Shown here: in pieces, positions 9,433 through 17,329 of the stretch
Position numbering within the stretch: position 1 is the stretch's first letter
How the letters are laid out: each line of letters opens with the position of its first letter
Source of the DNA: Methanococcoides vulcani
GTDB taxonomy: Archaea > Halobacteriota > Methanosarcinia > Methanosarcinales > Methanosarcinaceae
Assembly (NCBI RefSeq): GCF_900111645.1
Contig: NZ_FOHQ01000004.1
Coordinates: forward strand, 165,631-229,630
DNA: 64,000 bases
Reading direction: 5' to 3'
Translations under genes and position numbers: made by a program
Notes under the pieces: model-generated
What the model was told of the DNA's origin: nothing
Databases searched by the model: none
The model's input: the letters and a program-made list of their open reading frames with translations, nothing else

Positions 9433-10395
9433 TTATACGTTCTTGATCCCGAATGATTCGAGAAGGATGCCAGGGTTGATGCGTCCGCTTGTGAATGACT
9501 TCTTGGTTGCAAGATCGTTGATGGTGATCTTTGCAGGAGCGAACATACCGGCATCTACCTTAAAGAAGTCGAAACCTGCTTCCTTGAAGGTTGTGTAGAA
9601 TGGCTTACCGAAGTCCCTGGATGTGCTGGATGGTGCCTTCTTCACGAAGTCTTCGAGCTTCTCTGCGTCTCCGTATTCAACGGTGTAGTAGGTCTCACCA
9701 CAGTAGATGATACAGTCATTGGTTGAACCCATGCACTTTGTGTCATCTCCGACAATAGGTGCGATAGGTGCGACACCGAATCCGCTTTTGATGGTGTTGA
9801 TGTCGAAACCGATGGATTCCAGCTTGTGGATACCTGTCTCAACGACCCTTGCGGAGATCTGTACAGAACCTGCAATTGATGAGGTTGGTGCAACTGCGAT
9901 GTAAACATCCTTTGGATCGATGCTGCAGTGCTTTGCGATGTACTCAACGATCTCTTCGGTAGGGAGCTTGTCGGATTCCATAACGAGAACTGCTGCATCT
10001 GCATCGTCCTTGTAGCCGATCTCTTCATAGAGCTCTTTTGGCTTGAGTCCAAGACCCCTTGCAGGACCTGATCCCATTCCAAAGTAGTCGCCTACTGAAA
10101 TTCTCCATCCTGCATACTGGGATGCCATGCATGCTACTGTTGGGTGGTCTGTAGCAACCTGGATAGCAGGTACTGCAAGGCCATCCAGATCGACCTTTGT
10201 GTATGAGATCTCTGCAAGGTCTGCAAGGCAGAGGCGTGAGAGGTACATACCTGCATCATATCCACCCTCAACATTGACACCACAGTCAATGATGGTAGCG
10301 CCGTTCTCAAGTTCCTTTGATTCGACCTTGATCTCATCTTCCCAGTCTAACATTTCATCAATGATAGCTAATCCCTTTTCGTTGACACTTATCAC
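9433..10395 (-). CDS. mch: Methenyl-tetrahydromethanopterin cyclohydrolase
   Basis: Mch interconverts N5-formyl- and N5,N10-methenyl-tetrahydro(sarcina)pterin, the third C1 step of methanogenesis, run in the oxidative direction in methylotrophs. The ~320-residue protein has the family blocks [73 protein letters not shown] and [13 protein letters not shown]. The start is GTG at 10395 (MISVNE-like, as in Methanosarcina), with GAGTGAT upstream; an in-frame GTG at 10404 is an alternative. It is not linked to fmd in this window but works in the same pathway. Confidence 0.96.
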   Translation of the reverse strand: MISVNEKGLAIIDEMLDWEDEIKVESKELENGATIIDCGVNVEGGYDAGMYLSRLCLADLAEISYTKVDLDGLAVPAIQVATDHPTVACMASQYAGWRISVGDYFGMGSGPARGLGLKPKELYEEIGYKDDADAAVLVMESDKLPTEEIVEYIAKHCSIDPKDVYIAVAPTSSIAGSVQISARVVETGIHKLESIGFDINTIKSGFGVAPIAPIVGDDTKCMGSTNDCIIYCGETYYTVEYGDAEKLEDFVKKAPSSTSRDFGKPFYTTFKEAGFDFFKVDAGMFAPAKITINDLATKKSFTSGRINPGILLESFGIKNV

Positions 10396-10480
10396 ATTTA
10401 TCACTCTATATAGTTTGGTGTCAATGATTGGGTCGGTTAGAATATGAATTTATCGGTATCTGAAAAGTGTTTGAAGGAGA

Positions 10481-10665
10481 ATTATGGCATCGGTGTACGT
10501 GATTTCCGGAGGTGGCATGTTCTATAACTATATGCTCGGGGGTGGCGTATTACATGAAAAAGAAAGCAAAGGGTGATATGCTGTTCCAGAACCTTCTCAG
10601 CCTCTTCCATGGGCATTCCACTTTTCACAGCAAGAGCAAAGTCCTTATAATCGGAGTTGAATTAA
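10481..10665 (-). pseudogene. Possible gene remnant
   Basis: On the minus strand a short coding-like segment reads NSDYKDFALAVKSGMP then MEEAEKVLEQH (about 10574-10665) and then loses protein-like character before a stop near 10481. It has no start with a ribosome binding site and an in-frame stop lies just upstream. It looks like a fragment of a helical protein left after a deletion. The parent family is not recognised. Confidence 0.25.
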
Positions 10666-10676
10666 ATTTTTGTATT

Positions 10677-11033
10677 TCACATTCCCATTACATCAGATGG
10701 TAAATAGCCATCAACAGCATCTAAAACATTCCAAAAGGCCTTTGCGTCCCCGATATTATCAAAGAAAAACACCTTATCATTGTAAGAGGTCATAAAGAAT
10801 ATCACACCAAAAGCCATCTCTTGATTGTAGGGTACAGGAGCTTCTCCACCCATATGACAATACTCGATATATTCCGTAGCGGGCTCCACAAAAAGCTTTC
10901 CTTCGGGTGAATACTTTCCACCATAGCAGTAATCACAGCGTTCACTTAGGAACTTCTTGTAAGCCTCAACAGCTTCTTCAAACTTCTCATTGTCAATTCC
11001 AAAGTTCACAATCTCTATCTTCTGTTCTCTCAT
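10677..11033 (-). CDS. Hypothetical cysteine-containing protein
   Basis: About 118 residues from ATG 11033 (MREQKIEIVNFG), preceded by GGGATG. The first third is helical (EKFEEAVEAYKKFLSERC), followed by CDYCYGGKYSP (~residues 33-43) and EYCHMGGEAPV (~58-68), which could bind a metal, and then an alpha/beta end (AFGVIFFMTSYNDKVFFFD). Only hypothetical proteins come to mind. It sits in a scarred accessory stretch between remnants and repeats. Confidence 0.5.
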   Translation of the reverse strand: MREQKIEIVNFGIDNEKFEEAVEAYKKFLSERCDYCYGGKYSPEGKLFVEPATEYIEYCHMGGEAPVPYNQEMAFGVIFFMTSYNDKVFFFDNIGDAKAFWNVLDAVDGYLPSDVMGM

Positions 11034-11149
11034 AACTTTACATCCCTTTTCTGAGGGTATGTAGGCTATAAGCATATATAATTATTTGAGTATTTGGATA
11101 ATTATATACTATTTCATTTTATTCTATTTATTTTAAAATAGTTCGGACC

Positions 11150-11290
11150 TCAAGCTTCTACAAAATACAAATGCTGCTTATCCGGACAATACATATCCAA
11201 CTCAATCTTCATCTTCTGAATCAGATCACAACAATACTTCGCAGCAACTCCAAAATGCTTCTTCAGTAATTTGCAGAACTCATCAGTCAT
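11150..11290 (-). CDS. Small hypothetical protein ending in the repeated QHLYFV tail
   Basis: A 46-residue frame from ATG 11290 (MTDEFCKLLKKHFG) to a tail DKQHLYFVEA. The tail belongs to a dispersed repeat also found at 20187, 21470 and 26072, where only the tail is left. This copy has the longest upstream open frame, so it may be an intact small gene or a longer remnant of a vanished family. The ribosome binding site is poor. Confidence 0.35.
   Translation of the reverse strand: MTDEFCKLLKKHFGVAAKYCCDLIQKMKIELDMYCPDKQHLYFVEA
11160..11190 (-). repeat. Dispersed tail repeat, copy D
   Basis: The + strand reads tACAAAATACAAATGCTGCTTATC, matching the core ACAAAATACAAATGCTGTCTA of the other copies before diverging. 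On the minus strand it encodes DKQHLYFV, equivalent to DRQHLYFV and SRQHLYFV in the copies at 21470 and 20187. Confidence 0.6.
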
Positions 11291-11373
11291 GATGCCATCA
11301 TACAAGCAATATCTAAGAAATAAAAATACAAAGCACAAACTCTTCTCAACTAAAACACTAAAAAAAGCATAAC

Positions 11374-11399
11374 AAAAAAAGAAGGATGCCACACCATCC
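11374..11399 (-). terminator. Hairpin terminator, duplicated with the one at 21951
   Basis: On the minus strand GGATG-GTGTGG-CATCC is followed by TTC and a run of seven T. It lies behind the 11420-11505 remnant. The same sequence, nearly base for base, ends the winged-helix gene at 21996, so the terminator was copied with the gene end. Confidence 0.65.
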
Positions 11400-11419
11400 C
11401 CCTTTCATAAATCTCTTCT

Positions 11420-11505
11420 TCAGACTTCCCTGTGGTGCTCGGTTGCTGCTAGGAGACCAATGCCGGTTTCCGCAAAGTGTTCGGTAACCTTGTTCGTAAT
11501 ATCTA
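11420..11505 (-). pseudogene. Remnant of the 3' end of a winged-helix gene
   Basis: Reading leftward, one frame encodes ETGIGLLAATEHHREV followed by a stop, matching the C-terminus DAGIDLLSATEHHRES of the intact protein encoded at 21996-22313. Together with the downstream terminator this makes ~130 bases of similarity between the two loci. No start or HTH is left here: the stop codon of the 11506 membrane gene lies directly upstream. Confidence 0.65.
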
Positions 11506-12618
11506 TCAACCTTCTCTATCTGACTCTTCTTCTTCTCCTTCCTCTTCCTCATTGATCTGCTGCACATCAAACACAGGTATCTCCACTTCAGGATACCATT
11601 GCTGCAGGAATGAGAGCATGTGATACTTCATGAATACCCTTGCAGGCAGGGCGATAAATGCAATCAGGAATATGAGGAAGACCAGCTCGATCAGGATTAT
11701 CGGTACAAGGATTATCCCTATGGCGAGATATGATCCGGGCAGGACTGTTGAGAGGATAAAGTAGAACAACAGGTCTGCGAACAATAGGAAAAGGCCCACT
11801 GCAATTATCACTATCAATAAAAGGATGCCTACTACGATCGCAATTCCAATCCCAAGTAGGATCCTGCCGAACCAATAGGCGAAGATCTGTTTCCAGTCTT
11901 TCCTGAACTGTCCGAAGACGTTGGCAAATGCGCGGAAAATACCGGTATCTGTGTAGATGGCAACAGGTATTGAGAGGTTGATGAATGAGCTGATGATGCT
12001 TCCGATTATTGCTACTAGCAGGATTATGCCGACCAGCAGGAATATTGTGGAAAGGATGGCCATTCCTATGGTTTCTGCAATGTTCTCTCCTGATGAAGAT
12101 ATCAATGGCAGTATTAAGGGGAGGGCCATGATCGCAATGATGATAAGCAGGATAATGCCGTACAATAGCCTGAATGTGAACAGTCCCAGACCTTTCCTCA
12201 GGTACTTGCGGGAGTATTCCCAGAATTTTACTTCGTTGCTTACCAGGGAGTCAACGAATACGAATTCCATTACGCTTGAGACATATGTGAAGAACAGGAT
12301 CAGGGCAAATATGAAGACTATTATTGCGATTATCAGTCCCAGGTTCGGGGCGCTGGTGGGAATCAGGTCGCCAATTCCTGCGAAAGCTTCGGCGAAGCTA
12401 TCGGTCGGACCTAAATCCGGGAGGGTGTAATCGTTAGACGAATATCCATCGCCACCGCCTCCTCCGCCGTTTCCGCCGTTGTAATTGCCTCCGCTACCGC
12501 CGATAAGCATAACGATGATAACGAGTTTCATCCATTTCCAGAAATCAAAAGGTTCGAACAGGCATTTCTTAGTTCTTGCATATGCCCGGTCTACGGCGTC
12601 TACGACATACCATCTCAT
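11506..12618 (-). CDS. Multi-pass membrane protein of unknown function
   Basis: A 370-residue integral membrane protein. After a short amphipathic start (MRWYVVDAVDRAYARTKK) there is a Gly/Asn-rich low-complexity loop (~40-65, GGNGGGGGGDG), then about six long hydrophobic segments very rich in Ile/Leu, and a glutamate-rich cytoplasmic tail (EEEEGEEEESD). The pattern matches archaeal conserved membrane proteins of the glycerophosphodiester-phosphodiesterase-membrane-domain-like type seen in methanogens and haloarchaea. No catalytic motif. It appears to be a single-gene unit; the 3' end is the breakpoint with the winged-helix remnant. Confidence 0.7.
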   Translation of the reverse strand: MRWYVVDAVDRAYARTKKCLFEPFDFWKWMKLVIIVMLIGGSGGNYNGGNGGGGGGDGYSSNDYTLPDLGPTDSFAEAFAGIGDLIPTSAPNLGLIIAIIVFIFALILFFTYVSSVMEFVFVDSLVSNEVKFWEYSRKYLRKGLGLFTFRLLYGIILLIIIAIMALPLILPLISSSGENIAETIGMAILSTIFLLVGIILLVAIIGSIISSFINLSIPVAIYTDTGIFRAFANVFGQFRKDWKQIFAYWFGRILLGIGIAIVVGILLLIVIIAVGLFLLFADLLFYFILSTVLPGSYLAIGIILVPIILIELVFLIFLIAFIALPARVFMKYHMLSFLQQWYPEVEIPVFDVQQINEEEEGEEEESDREG

Positions 12619-12826
12619 AAAAAGAAATTGGTAATGTTGTAATAAATAATTGATGGTGCGTTATTTTGAAATTGGTGGGATCGTTGGAGTGGAGTGCTGT
12701 TTGATTTCAATGCTTGATTTTGGTTGGAGTTCATCACCGTTGATTAAAATTTGATAGTCGCAACATATATATCTCACATCCACAATATCTATTAATTACT
12801 GGAAATTGTGTGAATAAGGCGTTGAA
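12619..12826 (+). promoter_or_regulatory. Promoter region of the CARDB/ABC transporter operon
   Basis: The divergent spacer between the membrane gene and the GbsR-like regulator. A TATA element (acatatatatctc) at ~12763-12775 lies 50-60 bases before the regulator start, giving a short leader. No clear palindrome is seen. Confidence 0.45.
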
Positions 12827-13318
12827 ATGAAAACAGCAAAAAAAGAATTTGAGAATCTTGTGTATCAAGGGATGAAATCCTACGGACTTGATGAACTTTC
12901 CTCTAAATTGCTTGCAATACTTTATTCTGCACCAGATCCACTAACTTTAGAAGAGCTTTCTGCAATGACCGGGTATAGTTTTTCAGCAGTTAGTGCGGAA
13001 ATGAAAATGCTTAGTGGAATTAAATTAGTGGAAAAAACAAAGAAATCCGGTTCAAAAAAATTGTACTTCTCAGTTCAAAGAGATATGCTGACAATGACCA
13101 TTAATGCAGTAAGATCCAAGAATGAATTCATGGTCAGTCCTGCGCTTAAAGATCTTCCTGCAATAATTGAAAGATGTAAAAATAGTAAAGCAGGGGACTC
13201 AGAAGAAACGCTCAAAATAATCGAAGATTATTATCAACAAATGATCGCATTAGATCTAATTTTAAAAAATCTTGTTGAATTTACAGAAAAGATTCGAAGT
13301 GGGGAGAATAAAGCATGA
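12827..13318 (+). CDS. GbsR/MarR-type winged-helix transcriptional regulator
   Basis: A 163-residue regulator. A winged helix at ~20-90 (SSKLLAILYSAPDPLTLEELSAMTGYSFSAVSAEMKML, in parts) is followed by a basic wing and a helical C-terminal half that would dimerise. The SxxSAVSAEMKML recognition helix is typical of GbsR-like proteins. First gene of a tightly coupled operon: its stop overlaps the next start by ATGA. It probably regulates the transporter that follows. Confidence 0.75.
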   Translation: MKTAKKEFENLVYQGMKSYGLDELSSKLLAILYSAPDPLTLEELSAMTGYSFSAVSAEMKMLSGIKLVEKTKKSGSKKLYFSVQRDMLTMTINAVRSKNEFMVSPALKDLPAIIERCKNSKAGDSEETLKIIEDYYQQMIALDLILKNLVEFTEKIRSGENKA

Positions 13319-14544
13319 AGCAGAATACAAAACTAACATATTTGCTCTTATTAGTTTTTGCAGTTATCTTGGCAGGAACCGCTACTGCTGAATCATTTAC
13401 TGCCGGGGAGATATGCGTAGAAGCACAGATACAGGAAATAAGCCCAAATCCGGTAGACATCGATGAAGAATTCACCCTGGCTATTGATCTTGAGAGCTGT
13501 GGTTCTAAAGCTCCTGAAGATATTACCTTTGAAATAATCAGCATCCCTTCGGATATCATCGTTACAGAAGATCTGGTCACTACAATTCCTAAATTATATT
13601 ATAGTACAAGTGAAAGGCACCTGGTGTATCACATGAGGACAACTCCTGATGCTAATCCTGGTCCTCATATCATAAAGATGAAGTTAACATATCCAAATAT
13701 AAATCTTGAAACAACAAAATATTATGATATTGAAGTGAGGGTTACAGGTGAAGATGCAGAACCAAGAATATCTTCTGTCGAGACTAATCCTGAATATATC
13801 TATGAGGGAGATACGGTTGACTTAAAATTGGGCATAGAGAACTTTGGTGAAGCTATTGCAAAATCCGTATCGGTTAGTCTGGATCATGAGTTTGAAGGGA
13901 TCAAGAACTCTACCATCGGAACTCTTGACATGAATGGCACCCAAACTGCATTGTTCAAGTTCAAAGCAGACAGGTCCGGGGAGTTTGAGATACCTGTTAT
14001 TATTTATTATGAAGATGATTTTGGCAAGCAAAAAGATGAATATGACATTAAGATAACCGTGCTTGACAAAAAAGGAAGTTTGAATCTTGCATCTGTGAAG
14101 GTCGCTCCTGTTCTTCCTTACATGGGTGATACTGTAGAATTGACCATGAGAGTTGAAAACTCTGGTGACAGGACAATAAATTCAATAAGGGTATATGCTG
14201 ACCATCCGTTCAAAGGACTAAAAGAATCCTTTATAGGAACTCTTGATCCGAATGAAGACGGGCCTGCAGTGATCACTTTCATAGCTGATGAAGCAGGGGA
14301 ATACGAGATCCCTGTGACCATAACGTATATTGATGATTTTGGAGAAGAACAGATCGAAACGAAGATCAACATTATTGTCCTGGAAAGTAATAGTGGAGCA
14401 GGAACAGTTGCAATCGTATTGATCGTCTTAGTGGTCATTGGAGGACTGATCTACAATAATTACAGAACAAAAAAGTCAAAGGATGAGATAATCAAGCAGT
14501 TAATGGAAGGCAGTGATAACTCTGCTGACAACAAAGAAGAATGA
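13315..14544 (+). CDS. Membrane-anchored extracellular CARDB-domain protein
   Basis: 409 residues. An N-terminal signal peptide (TKLTYLLLLVFAVILAGTATA) precedes an N-terminal beta domain (~30-140) and two repeated CARDB/COG1361-like domains (~145-245 and ~255-360); both share the motif pattern GDTV-L---EN-G----S--V--DH-F-G-----IGTLD--. A C-terminal transmembrane helix (GTVAIVLIVLVVIGGLIYN) and short basic tail anchor it with the domains outside. Coupled to the regulator and 12 bases from an ABC permease, so it is likely the external partner of that transporter. Confidence 0.75.
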   Translation: MKQNTKLTYLLLLVFAVILAGTATAESFTAGEICVEAQIQEISPNPVDIDEEFTLAIDLESCGSKAPEDITFEIISIPSDIIVTEDLVTTIPKLYYSTSERHLVYHMRTTPDANPGPHIIKMKLTYPNINLETTKYYDIEVRVTGEDAEPRISSVETNPEYIYEGDTVDLKLGIENFGEAIAKSVSVSLDHEFEGIKNSTIGTLDMNGTQTALFKFKADRSGEFEIPVIIYYEDDFGKQKDEYDIKITVLDKKGSLNLASVKVAPVLPYMGDTVELTMRVENSGDRTINSIRVYADHPFKGLKESFIGTLDPNEDGPAVITFIADEAGEYEIPVTITYIDDFGEEQIETKINIIVLESNSGAGTVAIVLIVLVVIGGLIYNNYRTKKSKDEIIKQLMEGSDNSADNKEE

Positions 14545-14556
14545 GAGGTCTCCAAT

Positions 14557-15768
14557 ATGATCAACGATATCAGGGTTGGAGCTCTCATTGCATCAAGCAG
14601 TATAAAAAGAGGGAACAAAAAAACACTAATGTTCATAGTTTTTGTTCTCTCGCTCATTTTTATGAACTTAGTGTTCCTCCCATCAATGATAGGGGGAATG
14701 ATGGTTCTATTTACTGGATATATGCAGGACTACCCTTTCGGGGATGTTGTCATTGAACCATCAGGCGATAACACCTACATCAACAATGCTGATAGCGTCT
14801 TGCAGAAGGTAAGGGCTGTCGAAGGAGTAAGGGCCGCAACAAAGAGATTGGATGTGGGGGCATCGATCGAGCATAAACAGAATGTTGTGGGAGTAACTGT
14901 AACGGGTTTGCTTCCCACGGAAGAGTATGAAATTTCGCGATACCCGTATATTATCAGTGAAGGGGATTTTTTAGGGGATCTTTCCCGGGATGAGATCATC
15001 ATTGGTGCTGCAATCGCAGGCACAAGTCCAGTTTTTGGAGAAATATATGATGACCTGGGTGAAGTTAGGGCAGGATCGCTTGTTGAAGTAACATACAGCA
15101 ATGGCGTAAAAAGGACCTATAAGGTCAAAGGCATCATGGAAGGAACATTTGAACTTGTTGACCTTAATGCTCTGGTTCACTACAAAGAGATCGAAGATGT
15201 GTATGGTCTGGAAGGGAGCAAAGCTACCAGTGTGGTTGTGAGGGTTGACAAGCAGGGGACTGAAGAACAGGTTCAGGATAAAATCAGAGAAGCCGGGGTG
15301 AATGAGCAGGTCTTCACATGGGCTGATAAATCAGAGACCCTCATAAAGCAGGCAATGCAAAGTATGGGGGCAATAGATGCCATGTCAAAGTTTGTGAGCC
15401 TGATCGTGGGTGCAGCACTGATCCTCATCATAATCTATATCAACGTGCTTCACAGGAAAAAAGAGATAGGTATTTTAAAAGCAGTAGGCATTACCCCAAG
15501 ATCAATAGTGTTGTCCTATGCGTTCCTTAGCATGTTCTATGTTTCCTTAGGGATACTTGCAGGATTGGTTTTATACCTCTCACTTATGCTTTACTTCCAG
15601 GCAAATCCGGTAATATTTTACGAAACCATGGAAATTAGGCCCGTGATAGATCCTATGCTGCTGATCCAGAGCATGGTTACCATGCTTACACTATCAGTGA
15701 TAGCCGGCACACTTCCTGCATGGAGTGTATCAAAGGAGAGCATACTCAAAGCCATATGGGGTCGATAA
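14557..15768 (+). CDS. ABC transporter permease, MacB/FtsX family
   Basis: A 403-residue permease. The layout is that of MacB/LolE: an N-terminal transmembrane helix (~27-53), a large extracytoplasmic domain (~55-275) with the periplasmic core pattern, then three C-terminal helices (~280-300, ~320-345, ~370-395) and the coupling segment HRKKEIGILKAVGITPRSI. Such transporters move signals or lipophilic substrates by mechanotransmission rather than true channel transport. It lies between the CARDB protein and its ATPase in one operon. Confidence 0.85.
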   Translation: MINDIRVGALIASSSIKRGNKKTLMFIVFVLSLIFMNLVFLPSMIGGMMVLFTGYMQDYPFGDVVIEPSGDNTYINNADSVLQKVRAVEGVRAATKRLDVGASIEHKQNVVGVTVTGLLPTEEYEISRYPYIISEGDFLGDLSRDEIIIGAAIAGTSPVFGEIYDDLGEVRAGSLVEVTYSNGVKRTYKVKGIMEGTFELVDLNALVHYKEIEDVYGLEGSKATSVVVRVDKQGTEEQVQDKIREAGVNEQVFTWADKSETLIKQAMQSMGAIDAMSKFVSLIVGAALILIIIYINVLHRKKEIGILKAVGITPRSIVLSYAFLSMFYVSLGILAGLVLYLSLMLYFQANPVIFYETMEIRPVIDPMLLIQSMVTMLTLSVIAGTLPAWSVSKESILKAIWGR

Positions 15769-15771
15769 AAA

Positions 15772-16473
15772 ATGATCATAGTGAAAAACCTGAAAAGATA
15801 TTATGGGACAGGGGAAACTGCTGTCAAGGCTCTCAGGGGTGTTTCATTTGAAATAAAGAAAGGGGAATTTGTAGCGATAGTAGGTGCGTCCGGTAGTGGA
15901 AAAACGACTCTGCTAAGGATATTGGCATTATTGGACGACGCAACAGAAGGGGAATATACCATTCGGGGATTACAGGTTTCCAGCTTGCCTGAAGCAGAAA
16001 GGAGTTATTATAGGCTGACGCAGGTTGGTTATATATTCCAGGATTATGCACTCATAAATGAAATGAGCGCTGCGGAAAATGTTTACGTGCTTTCCATGAT
16101 GGAAGGAAAATCAAAAAAGGAATCTTATGAGACTGCTCTTGAAGCATTAGATAGGGTTGGTTTAAAAGGAAAACATAACAGGATTCCTGATGAATTATCT
16201 GGTGGGGAAAAGCAGAGAGTGGCAATCGCAAGAGCCATAGCAAAAAAGCCGGACATATTGTTTGCTGACGAGCCGTGTGCAAACCTGGATACTACCAACT
16301 CAAGACAGGTGCTGGATGTGTTCAAAGAGCTGAATGAAAAATATGGCCAGACAATTGTAATGGTAACACATGAATCATGGCATATTGAGTATGTTGACAG
16401 GGTGATTACCCTCGAAGATGGTATTTTAATTAGCGATGAGAGAATAAACGAAAAAGAGGTGAATAAAAAATAA
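15772..16473 (+). CDS. ABC transporter ATP-binding protein, LolD/MacB type
   Basis: A 233-residue ATPase partner of the permease, three bases downstream of it. Walker A GASGSGKTT (~residue 36), Q-loop IFQDYALI, signature LSGGEKQRVAIARA (~140), Walker B ILFADEP and H-loop VMVTHE are all intact. It ends the operon; an AT-rich stretch follows. Confidence 0.92.
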   Translation: MIIVKNLKRYYGTGETAVKALRGVSFEIKKGEFVAIVGASGSGKTTLLRILALLDDATEGEYTIRGLQVSSLPEAERSYYRLTQVGYIFQDYALINEMSAAENVYVLSMMEGKSKKESYETALEALDRVGLKGKHNRIPDELSGGEKQRVAIARAIAKKPDILFADEPCANLDTTNSRQVLDVFKELNEKYGQTIVMVTHESWHIEYVDRVITLEDGILISDERINEKEVNKK

Positions 16474-16572
16474 ATCCTAAAGAACCTCTTTCATTTTATA
16501 AAAATTTAAATTTTTGTTAATATCATTTTTTCTGGCAACCGTATGAAATATGGTTTACTTCACGAAAAGACT

Positions 16573-16733
16573 TATATAACATCATTACTTGGTAGGAGTG
16601 CTTTTAGAGGCAAAAACTAATTTAATAAATTATAGGTCTAGATGGTATTTCCTTAACTGTATTTACTGTTTTTTCGTATGTTTACTAGAGTCTGTTTATT
16701 ATCTTTTTAAGCACTTTAAAGGAAGTGAAATAT
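16573..16733 (+). promoter_or_regulatory. Promoter and long leader of the first TRAM gene
   Basis: A TATA element (cttatataac) at 16571-16580 implies transcription from about 16600 and a leader of roughly 130 bases before the TTG start at 16734. Long leaders are known for cold-responsive genes in Methanococcoides. The spacer from the ABC operon (16474-16570) is AT-rich with no gene. Confidence 0.45.
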
Positions 16734-16937
16734 TTGTTCAACAACATGGAATCAACTGCTCCAGTAGAAGCTGGCGAAACATACGACGTAACAATTGAAG
16801 ATACCGCAAGAGAAGGCGATGGAATCGCTAGAGTAAGCGGTTTTGTGATCTTTGTCCCAAGCACAAAAGTTGGCGATGAAGTAACAATCAAAGTTACCAA
16901 AGTAATGAGAAAATTCGCATTTGGCGAACTCGTTTAA
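16734..16937 (+). CDS. Single-TRAM-domain RNA-binding protein, copy 1
   Basis: A ~67-residue protein made of one TRAM domain (ETYDVTIEDTAREGDGIARV, VIFVPSTKVGDEVTIKVTKV in parts). TRAM proteins bind RNA; in Methanococcoides burtonii single-TRAM (Ctr) proteins are cold-responsive and thought to act as RNA chaperones for tRNA and 5S rRNA. I chose TTG 16734 with GGAAGTGA five bases upstream; a GTG at 16725 overlaps that site. The first 79 bases from 16725 are identical to the copy at 36769. It sits next to deaD, another cold-type RNA gene. Confidence 0.88.
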   Translation: MFNNMESTAPVEAGETYDVTIEDTAREGDGIARVSGFVIFVPSTKVGDEVTIKVTKVMRKFAFGELV

Positions 16938-17182
16938 TTACTCTAATTAATTAAACACGTTTGGAATTTCAAGTTTTTGATCTTCCATTCTTATTTTTCT
17001 TACATTTTTATTATTTTTATCTGGACATTTTGTCCTGTTAAACATTTACTTATCAGAATCAACAAGCAAAAAGTGATCGATCATTTACTCATGAGGGAGA
17101 TACAAGTATACATATGGTAACTTTTAATGATCGGACCTATAGAATCTGCTTTGTGATTCCTGTTTGATATTATTAAAAGTGT

Positions 17183-17329
17183 TCAATAATATTATCATTA
17201 AATTCATAGGCCTTTACTGTGCGCAATTAACTGTAAGGGTTTACCCATAAATCAGCATGATCTTTTCTTATCAGATAAGATGAGTCGGATCAATTTCCAA
17301 CGAGTTTTAACTTTAACCCGAGGTATAAC
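17183..17329 (+). promoter_or_regulatory. deaD promoter and long 5' leader
   Basis: A TATA-like element (aataatatta) at ~17184-17193 predicts a start near 17217 and a leader of about 110 bases, close to the long untranslated leader reported for the cold-induced deaD of M. burtonii. Within it is an inverted repeat (TCTTATC-AGATAAGA near 17265-17280) that could fold. The stretch 16938-17183 before it holds no gene that I can see. Confidence 0.5.

Noticed and set aside
10484..10576. A 30-codon frame on the + strand (MASVYVISGGGMF...)
   Set aside because: No ribosome binding site and no homology seen; the minus-strand remnant is the better reading of the region.
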